Shown one piece after another: positions 59,701-64,000 of a stretch of 64,000 nucleotides of DNA. Positions within the stretch are counted from its first letter, which is position 1. The number at the start of each line of letters is the position of its first letter. This DNA is from Apis mellifera (lineage: Eukaryota; Arthropoda; Insecta; Hymenoptera; Apidae), in the NCBI RefSeq assembly GCF_003254395.2, contig NC_037650.1, positions 10,354,071 to 10,418,070 of the forward strand, written 5' to 3'. The notes beneath the pieces are model-generated. The model was not told the DNA's origin. It did not search any database and saw only the letters and a program-made list of their open reading frames with translations. The position numbers were made by a program, and so were the translations under genes.

Positions 59701-61372
59701 ACACCCAAGAGATCCAAAAGACGAACGTCACCCCTGAAGATCTGGTCCGTTGCACGAAAAGCATCACTATGTCGACCGCTAAGGCGGTGGCTGCCGGGAA
59801 CAGTTGCAAACAGGACGACATAATCGCGGCTGCGAACATGGGACGGAAGGCCATTAGCGACATGTTGACAATTTGCAAAGGAGCCGCGTATAATTGCGCT
59901 GAAACGGCCGAGTTGCGGGACAGAACGCTTCAAGCTGGCCACGATGTCGCCATTAATTACAGGGAATTGTTGCAAGCCATCCTTCAAATCGCGTCGAGAA
60001 GTAGTGACGCGAAGCACACGTTGCCCCCGATTAGCAGAAAGATAGCTCAAAGCGTAACCGAGTTGGTGGCCGTTGCCGAATTGCTGAAGGGCAATGATTG
60101 GGTGGATCCTGACGATCCGACTGTCATCGCTGAAAATGAATTGTTGGGGGCCGCTGCGAGCATCGATGCTGCCGCAAAGAAGCTAGCCAGCTTGAGACCT
60201 AGAAGGAGTATACAGGTGAGTTTTGTTTTAAGATTAAGTTAATTGAAAAGAGAAACCCAGAATTGAAGGGACAGAATTGTTTAAATAGAAAAAAAAATAA
60301 ACAAAATCCTGTAAAAGCACACAAACAAGTCGTCTGGTTTCCGTAAGATATGTTTGATATTCTTGGTTGTTTTTTAAAGAATCGACCAGGAATCAAACAT
60401 ATTATTATGGTGGTCAGAAAAATCGTCGAGTATTTATTGATGGTAAGATAAATTGCCGTTTAATTATTCAGGTAATCGAAAATTCGGTGATGTTTGCCAA
60501 CATTTTTTCTACATTTTTCGTTCTCTCTCTTGCAGGAGGCGAACGAAGACATGAACTTCGACGAGATGATCCTCGAGGCGGCCAAGTCAATCGCTGCCGC
60601 AACATCAGCGCTTATAAAAGCGGCCAGCGCCGCTCAAAGAGAGTTAATAGCCACGGGGAAAGTATCTCGTACACCTTTGACCAGCTCTGACGATGGCCAA
60701 TGGTCCGAAGGTTTAATTTCTGCCGCGAGAATGGTCGCAGCGGCTACTCACAGCCTGGTGGAGTCGGCAAACGCTTTGGTGCAAGGTGTCAGCTCCGAGG
60801 AGAAATTGATTTCCAGCGCGAAACAAGTAGCCAGCAGCACAGCACAGTTGTTGGTCGCTTGCAAAGTAAAGGCGGATCCAGACAGCGACAGCACGAAACG
60901 TTTGCAAGCGGCTGGAAATGCTGTGAAACGCGCCACAGATAATTTAGTGAGAGCAGCTCAACAGGCTATTCAGCAAGAGGAGGACAGATCATTGATTTTG
61001 AACCGCAGAATGGTGGGTGGTATAGCTCAGGAGATAAACGCCAGATCGGAGGTACTGCGTATTGAGAGAGAACTGGAGGAGGCTAGAGGTAGACTCACTG
61101 CTATACGACAGGCAAAGTATAAAAATCGGCCAGACCTGGCTGACACTGACACAGAACCTGAACAGAGCGGCTATGAGAGCTACACAACCAGATACGAGAC
61201 CAGATCTTATGAGACTCAATCACAGATGAGTTATAACATGTATCAACATCATTCTACATCGCACAATATTAGCCAACTTTCTATGGATAGACAGACTCTG
61301 GTCAGTCCAGAAAAGGTTCACTCTACGCAGAGCACTTTAGAGAAGAAAAATATAAATTTAAATCAATATTAA
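41613..61372 (+). CDS. rhea: Talin, large cytoskeletal adaptor (12 coding exons, spliced)
   Basis: Talin links the cytoplasmic tails of beta-integrins to actin and activates integrins at adhesion sites. The joined coding sequence is 41613-41751, 43030-43431, 44152-44422, 45978-46481, 46930-47027, 48918-49006, 50254-50712, 51430-53243, 53752-55654, 55724-56470, 59577-60215 and 60536-61372. All introns are GT-AG and every junction keeps phase, giving 2633 residues against about 2540 in vertebrate talins. By comparison with known talin layout, F0-F3 occupies about residues 1-400, the linker about 400-500, the 13 rod bundles about 500-2480, then the dimerisation helix and an extra tail. The start ATG has a purine at -3 and G at +4 and gives the typical talin N-terminus. 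The frame stays open upstream to the acceptor, so an N-terminal extension is not formally excluded. Regulation is probably by alternative 5' ends and an alternative 3' exon in intron 10. Confidence 0.97.
41938..42876 (+). mobile_element. Internally deleted mariner element in talin intron 1
   Basis: The element proper is 41940-42874 (935 bp), flanked by the TA target duplication (41938-41939 and 42875-42876) typical of Tc1/mariner elements. Its 30-bp terminal inverted repeats (41940-41969 and 42845-42874) match at 29 of 30 positions. Complete mariners are about 1.25-1.3 kb, so about 300 bp is missing, mainly the transposase N-terminus. It lies in the same orientation as talin. The intact ends mean it could in principle be cut by a transposase supplied elsewhere; its own gene is dead. 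Confidence 0.97.
42020..42805 (+). pseudogene. Broken mariner transposase (DD34D)
   Basis: The remnant starts within the second helix-turn-helix (ITREIAEKLHVSH) and includes a WVSHEL motif (canonical WVPHEL). The catalytic triad is still visible: the first Asp in TGDEKW at 42231-42233, the second in HHDNARPH at 42506-42508, and the third in LAPSDYF at 42611-42613. The last two are 34 residues apart, as in mariner DD34D enzymes. The distance between the first and second Asp is not a multiple of three, so there is at least one frameshift between about 42320 and 42430, with a stop at about 42432. It ends at TAA about 42800. No functional protein can be made. Confidence 0.95.
43030..43431 (+). 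CDS. rhea: Talin coding exon 2 (F0-F1)
   Basis: Bounded by a CAG acceptor (AG at 43028-43029) and a GTGAGA donor at 43432. It encodes about residues 47-180, including DYGLFLADEDVKKGVWLEPG, the RMLDGTLKT segment and GITNHDEYSLVRE, all strongly conserved in talins. The stretch after EYSLVRE is rich in Lys/Glu/Arg and corresponds to the flexible F1 insertion loop. Entry and exit are both phase 1. Confidence 0.96.
43545..44090. repeat. Tandem repeat array in talin intron 2
   Basis: Units of about 90-100 bp: TTATCTGATAATGATTAAAT, TTGGTGCTATTAA, CTTTTATTCTTGAAAGAATA, then (TA)n. Six or so copies, alternately with and without TTTAATTCTTTTAAAA. The array follows a long poly-T at about 43538-43566 and ends about 60 bp before the exon 3 acceptor. 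Confidence 0.92.
44152..44422 (+). CDS. rhea: Talin coding exon 3 (F1-F2)
   Basis: Acceptor AG at 44150-44151 and GTAAGT donor at 44423. It encodes about residues 181-270: NWIDPSKTLREQGIDE, LLRRKFFFSDQNIDSRDP and LLYVQARDAILDGTHPVTQ, the conserved F1/F2 segment of the FERM head. It ends in phase 2. Confidence 0.96.
44580..45960. repeat. Tandem repeat array in talin intron 3
   Basis: About 14 diverged units of about 75-110 bp: CTTCATAAATAAATTTTC, TTATACGAATATTTT, AAAAGTGTATTTGTCCATCT, GACTTTTATATAAAAAAG. Each unit carries TTTATATAAAA, which is TATA-box-like. The array fills nearly the whole intron, up to the exon 4 acceptor. Confidence 0.93.
45978..46481 (+). CDS. rhea: Talin coding exon 4 (F2-F3, integrin-binding)
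   Basis: Acceptor AG at 45976-45977 and GTAAGT donor at 46482. It encodes about residues 271-438. The segment FFLVKEKMKGKNKLVPRLLG is nearly identical to vertebrate talins, and VRRWGASPNTFTLDFGDY is the F3 (PTB-like) strand whose Arg-Trp pair contacts the integrin beta tail. The exon also contains YIDIILKKQKAKDHFGIEGD and the start of the linker (VEDSVSPLK). Confidence 0.97.
46482..46929 (+). other. Talin intron 4
   Basis: AT-rich, GTAAGT...ACAG intron of 448 bp with nothing else recognisable. Confidence 0.8.
46930..47027 (+). CDS. rhea: Talin coding exon 5 (linker)
   Basis: Acceptor AG at 46928-46929 and GTAAGA donor at 47028. This 98-base exon encodes ATIMQHETSNAGKGNVE and SVAIPAVMRTG, matching the linker just after F3 (vertebrate VALPAIMRSG). 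It enters in phase 2 and leaves in phase 1. Confidence 0.93.
47028..48917 (+). other. Talin intron 5, with a GC-richer island at about 48350-48510
   Basis: Mostly extremely AT-rich. An island at about 48350-48510 is unique and CpG-containing, and may be regulatory. A second mixed patch at about 48780-48900 precedes the acceptor. No further exon is supported. Confidence 0.6.
48918..49006 (+). CDS. rhea: Talin coding exon 6 (linker)
   Basis: Acceptor ATAG (AG at 48916-48917) and GTAAGA donor at 49007. It encodes about 30 linker residues: ARPYGTGHMGSAQYTTVSG, then NIAHAPPM. The frame is fixed by phase continuity on both sides. The segment matches the low-conservation linker of other talins only loosely, so confidence is slightly lower than for neighbouring exons. 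Confidence 0.88.
49007..50253 (+). other. Talin intron 6
   Basis: AT-rich, with a short (AT)n at about 49153-49170 and a more mixed segment at about 49420-49560. Nothing else recognised. Confidence 0.7.
50254..50712 (+). CDS. rhea: Talin coding exon 7 (rod R1)
   Basis: Acceptor CAG at 50251-50253 and GTATTA donor at 50713, the weakest donor in the gene. Phase 0 at both ends, 153 residues (about 502-654), corresponding closely to bundle R1. It includes DDVDHTAVGAAITTIATNLP and MTKGVRMIAALMDDESSG, typical of R1. The codons are strikingly GC-rich compared with exons 8-10. Confidence 0.95.
50713..51429 (+). other. Talin intron 7
   Basis: AT-rich 717-bp intron with a weak GTATTA donor and a TTTAG acceptor. 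No other signal. Confidence 0.8.
51430..53243 (+). CDS. rhea: Talin coding exon 8 (rod R2 to start of R6)
   Basis: A 1814-base exon between a TTTAG acceptor and a GTATGT donor at 53244. It encodes about residues 655-1258, Ala-rich helical bundles. Recognisable talin segments include AAALVLKAKN, ATQCALATSQLVACAKVVAP, GDAGEMVRQARV, AAKVLADATAKMVEAAR and CVSCLPGQRDVDDAI. It leaves in phase 2. In vertebrates this part is divided among many exons, so introns are fewer here. Confidence 0.97.
53519..53706. repeat. 94-bp direct duplication in talin intron 8
   Basis: Two near-identical tandem copies, 53519-53612 and 53613-53706, each beginning CCAATATAATAAATATTTTA. They differ at only a few positions (for example GTTCATTCC versus GTTTATTCC). 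Each contains an AATAAA (53526-53531 and 53620-53625). The duplication ends 45 bp before the exon 9 acceptor. Confidence 0.93.
53752..55654 (+). CDS. rhea: Talin coding exon 9 (rod R6-R9/R10)
   Basis: The largest exon, 1903 bases, with acceptor ATAG (AG at 53750-53751) and GTAAAC donor at 55655. It encodes about residues 1259-1893. Diagnostic stretches are SAAARAVTDSIN with a following CTSAAPGQNECDNAI, AAAQAAYLAGVSDPTSVAG (R7/R8), SALCNACREASNKTSNPVAK, FVQSAKDVANSTSALVKEIK and QQMVLLDQTKTVTESALQL. Two further APGQxEC repeats are visible. It leaves in phase 0. Confidence 0.97.
55724..56470 (+). CDS. rhea: Talin coding exon 10 (rod R10-R11)
   Basis: CAG acceptor at 55721-55723 and GTAAGA donor at 56471, phase 0 at both ends, 249 residues (1894-2142). 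It includes KVSQVLAALQAGSRGTQACI, GIIGDLDTTIMFATAGTL and VMLINAVKDVASALGDLIHA. It ends HLKDSAK, which is the R11/R12 boundary of known talins. From this donor splicing can go to 57651 (short form) or 59577 (full length). Confidence 0.97.
56471..57650 (+). promoter_or_regulatory. Upstream part of intron 10 with complementary elements
   Basis: This unique, unusually complex intronic stretch contains a three-copy element. GGTGGACTTTAAT occurs at 57079-57091 and 57595-57607, and its reverse complement at 57264-57276. The inverted copy pairs over 16 perfect bases with the downstream one (57261-57276 with 57595-57610). Local hairpins are also present: AATTTGGT/ACCAAATT (57028-57035 with 57054-57061) and CACGAGA/TCTCGTG (57194-57200 with 57218-57224). 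The last copy ends about 40 bp before the alternative exon acceptor, so RNA pairing could control its use. Pairing potential is seen; function is inference. Confidence 0.5.
57651..57818 (+). CDS. rhea: Candidate alternative terminal exon of talin (short isoform)
   Basis: The block follows an ATAG acceptor-like site and continues exon 10 in phase: VLEQQLHQQLMPLSDVGG, SESEWFVSDQEEELIRLL, then a Ser/Glu-rich end with TAG at 57816-57818 (55 residues). It is sharply GC-richer than its surroundings and has coding-like codon use. The resulting protein would be 2197 residues, stopping at the R11/R12 boundary, so without R12, the ABS3 actin-binding bundle R13 and the dimerisation helix. The peptide is acidic and contains an LIRLL (LxxLL-like) segment. 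I recognise no domain. The acceptor has a weak pyrimidine tract, as expected for a regulated exon. Confidence 0.6.
   Translation: MLEQQLHQQLMPLSDVGGSESEWFVSDQEEELIRLLSASESEQPSQRTSDLLLLM
57819..58622 (+). other. Putative 3' UTR of the short talin isoform
   Basis: AT-rich sequence after the alternative stop. It contains a CT tract at about 58555-58583 and ends with AATAAA at 58617-58622, the first canonical signal after the stop. T/G-rich sequence follows at about 58675-58690. Confidence 0.4.
58617..58622 (+). terminator. AATAAA polyadenylation signal for the alternative 3' end
   Basis: Canonical hexamer 799 bp after the alternative stop codon, inside intron 10. Use is inferred. Confidence 0.4.
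58623..59576 (+). other. Downstream part of intron 10
   Basis: AT-rich with a long poly-T at about 58697-58720. It ends at the CAG acceptor (59574-59576) of the canonical exon 11. No other exon seen. Confidence 0.7.
59577..60215 (+). CDS. rhea: Talin coding exon 11 (rod R12)
   Basis: CAG acceptor and GTGAGT donor at 60216, phase 0 at both ends, 213 residues (2143-2355). It starts VMVTNVTSLLKTVKAVEDEH, near-identical to vertebrate talin, and includes MSTAKAVAAGNSCKQDDIIA and WVDPDDPTVIAENELLGAAA. It corresponds to R12 and the start of R13. Confidence 0.97.
60216..60535 (+). other. Talin intron 11
   Basis: A 320-bp intron, GTGAGT...TGCAG, with a good pyrimidine tract. Nothing else. Confidence 0.85.
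60536..61372 (+). CDS. rhea: Talin coding exon 12 (R13/ABS3, dimerisation helix, tail)
   Basis: TGCAG acceptor, 278 residues (2356-2633), and TAA at 61370-61372. It encodes the I/LWEQ-type actin-binding bundle (DGQWSEGLISAARMVAAATH, EEKLISSAKQVASSTAQLLV), then the dimerisation helix (RIERELEEARGRLTAIRQAK). Vertebrate talins end a few residues later. Here 82 more residues follow (from about 61124): a Tyr/Ser/Thr-rich tail with YESYTTRYETRSYETQSQ and a final NINLNQY. Confidence 0.97.
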   Translation, partial: EANEDMNFDEMILEAAKSIAAATSALIKAASAAQRELIATGKVSRTPLTSSDDGQWSEGLISAARMVAAATHSLVESANALVQGVSSEEKLISSAKQVASSTAQLLVACKVKADPDSDSTKRLQAAGNAVKRATDNLVRAAQQAIQQEEDRSLILNRRMVGGIAQEINARSEVLRIERELEEARGRLTAIRQAKYKNRPDLADTDTEPEQSGYESYTTRYETRSYETQSQMSYNMYQHHSTSHNISQLSMDRQTLVSPEKVHSTQSTLEKKNINLNQY

Positions 61373-63372
61373 TGTCAATTCATTGAAAAAGAAGTTAGAT
61401 TTTGTTAAGAAGAATAGTACTATTTGCGTTCAAAAGCAATTAATCATGAAATTTTGTCAATGGAATTTTGATCGTATTTCGAATACTCCAAACAATAGAT
61501 GATATGATTGTGGAACGTATTCAATGAATATTCAAATTTCTATACTACATTCGGAAGCAATATTACTAAATTTACAATTTACGTCCATAAATATGAAATA
61601 TATTCGAATGGCAAGAAATACTCGAAATCAGAATTTTTTAAATATTATCACTTTTGGTATCTCGATACGTCAAATATAATGATAATAGAATTGCATTAGT
61701 CTATAATAATCTTTGCGATGATACGATAGAAAAGTGCCCTTAGCTAGAATTAACTGTATGCTTTCGCAATTAGATTTTTATAAGAATAATTCTTGATTCG
61801 ACTATAACCGTCCATCTTTTCCACGAACTTATCTTTATCAATTTAACACGAACAATGATTGAAAAAAACTACAGAGCACATTTTTCTACACATTTTTTCG
61901 TTTCGACGATTTTTACTACTTTGATAAAATATTTACTTTTGCTCTTCCTTTTGAATTAATTTTTTGAAAAAATATGCAAATTTACACAAAGAATATTTGT
62001 ATTTACATTCTCGAGGAAGAGTTTAATGGACTTGAGATAATTTCATAGAATCTGCACTTTTTAAAATATATATTTATATTTAACTGTTAAGAGAATAATC
62101 ATATAAGATCGGAGGAAGAAAGATGTTTCTTTGAATCGATGTTTCTTTTTTTTATTCTTTGGTTTTCTAGACAAACGATTTAATAGTCGTTATACACCTG
62201 ATTTAATTTAGATCTAATTTATCATAATTTTAAGTTTAAGATCACAGATTAACAAGAAAAGCAACATATCATTTAATTTTATTAACTTTCCGACAATGTG
62301 TGGTCTAATCCCACAGAGTCTTCACCTGTTTTCCCTTAACATTTTCCGTTTTTCTTGGGATTAACATTATTGTTTAAGTCTTTGTTCATTCTGACAATTA
62401 ATAATCGTTACTTGAACTTATCTTTCTTCATTATCTTTTTTTATTGTCTTTCTACATTATCTTTCTACATTATCTTTTGCTCGTTGCTCATCATGTACGA
62501 TGGCTTGATAATTTGGTGGTTTTTTTTTTTTTTTTTTACACTTTAATAAGAGATTTGATAATCAGCTTTTTTAAACCTAACACAACATAACACAAAGATT
62601 TGTAAAAAATCTTATATATAGCCAAATCTTGCACACGAGTACTACGTAGGATAATTCTAAGTTTCAAGTAGATTTTAACAAATTTTAATGCGAGCAAATT
62701 TGAATAGAAAAAGATATATAAATGAGAATATTGGATAGTTAAATTTTATGAAAAGACTATCTTTTTTATCTTTTTTCTTCTTATATATATATATATATTT
62801 TTTTTATAAATGTATGGTACAACAAATACAACAAATTACTTATTATTATTTTTCTTTTTCATAAAATTGTGCAATTGTAAAATATTTAAAAAAAAAGTGT
62901 CAATAATTTGTATGATTTATTCATTTAATTTTGGAATAGATGATTGCACATAATTTAATTCTTTTCTTATTGTTGGATTTTTTAAAGATAAAAATTTTTA
63001 TTTCTTAAGAAATTTAGATATTAAGTTAGAGTTAAATAGTAACTATATTTTATGAAAATTATTTTTCATTAAATTAAATGATAAAGTTTTTTTAATTTTT
63101 AGAATCATCTTGTATATTAAATGCAATTAACAATAAAATAGCAATAGAATAAAATTAGATACAAATAATTGCTGAACATACAAAAAAACATTATAACAAA
63201 AATTGGAGAAAATATTTATCATGAAACATCCTAGAATAGATCATTTATTTTTGTTACTGCGAAGATTAAGCTTTTTTGACAAGAAAAAGAAAAAAATAAT
63301 ATTAACACAAGTAATGAAAATTAATATAAAAGTTATGCACATTTAAAGAGGCTTGATTAAAGTATAATTATA

Positions 63373-63425
<53 letters not shown>

Positions 63426-64000
63426 AATGAAATTTGTATAAAAATGCCAATAATCATTAAAAGTGAAATGTATGTTAAAAAAGAATTTTAAAAACAGAAA
63501 ATACATTTGTGCTTTTAATTAAAAGTCGTAACCAGAAACAAAATCTTTAATTCTCTTGAAATTAAACACGAATCATTATGGTTTTTATTAAATATAATTC
63601 AATTATACGTGGATATTGTGTTATTCAATATCATGGAATCATTGTCATGAAATAAAATAAGCATTTGTAAACAATTTTTTTCTTTTTCAATTTTAGATTT
63701 TATATATATATAAAAGATCACTTTATACACGAGAAATATATCAATTTTATACAAATTTTTACAAATTTTGAACAATTTTTATATTGGAATTATATATAAC
63801 AGCTAATGTAACAGCTCTATTACTTCCAAGCATTTGTAATTTCTTTGTATATTTTTTTCTTGATCATATGTTTGAACTTGAGAAGAGAAGGAATTCGATT
63901 TAGATAGATGAATGAAAAGGAGATATTTCAAAGCGTGGAAAAAACATTCTTTTGAAAATTGATTGGAAGGTCTGCACAGGCCAGGTTTCCAAGTGATTGA
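61373..64000 (+). other. Talin 3' UTR and downstream AT-rich DNA
   Basis: Very AT-rich with no reading frame of note. Candidate polyadenylation hexamers are AATAAA at 63132-63137, 63148-63153 and 63651-63656, plus ATTAAA variants near 63068. Which is used cannot be told. No downstream gene is visible before the window ends. Confidence 0.5.
63374..63422. repeat. (AT)n microsatellite
   Basis: An uninterrupted AT run of about 48 bp downstream of talin. Confidence 0.95.

Noticed and set aside
1..64000. tRNA, rRNA or small structured RNA genes
   Set aside because: I saw no cloverleaf with an intact T-loop motif and anticodon arm, and no rRNA-like sequence; a covariance-model scan would be needed to be certain.

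Overview
The window looks like nuclear DNA of a hymenopteran insect, most likely a honey bee (Apis) or close relative. The reasons are a very AT-rich background broken by short GC-rich islands, insect-type TTAGG telomere motifs inside repeats, a mariner relic, compact GT-AG introns, and a protein that reads as an insect talin. Species assignment is inference.

One protein-coding gene can be supported: talin (Drosophila name rhea), on the + strand. It has 12 coding exons between 41613 and 61372, and I joined them by splice phase to 2633 codons. Exons 1-4 encode the FERM head (F0-F3), exons 5-6 the linker, exons 7-11 and part of 12 the helical rod R1-R13, and exon 12 also the dimerisation helix plus an 82-residue insect-type tail. 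Exons 8 and 9 are very large (1.8 and 1.9 kb). A mariner copy lies in intron 1, and introns 2 and 3 are filled with tandem repeats.

The most interesting part is intron 10 (56471-59576). It holds an in-frame exon (57651-57818) that encodes 55 novel residues, a stop and, downstream, a polyadenylation signal. Used as a terminal exon, it would end talin exactly at the R11/R12 boundary, without the C-terminal actin-binding site ABS3 and the dimerisation helix. Just upstream lies a block of complementary sequences: one element at 57261-57276 can pair with either of two copies of its complement (57079-57091 or 57595-57610). This resembles the competing-RNA-structure arrangement known to control alternative splicing in insect genes such as Dscam.

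The first 41.5 kb contains no convincing protein-coding gene. It is probably the talin 5' region and first intron. It alternates several different tandem-repeat arrays, apparently each found in one place only, with GC-rich islands. Some islands look like alternative promoters or first exons: strong GTGAGT donors after 742, 22520 and 23638, two NRF-1/ewg-type motifs near 22.1 kb, and paired CCAAT boxes near 25.5 kb. There is also an RFX X-box at 38.37 kb beside an approximately 800-bp purine-rich block. Downstream of the talin stop, the sequence is AT-rich 3' UTR or intergenic DNA.
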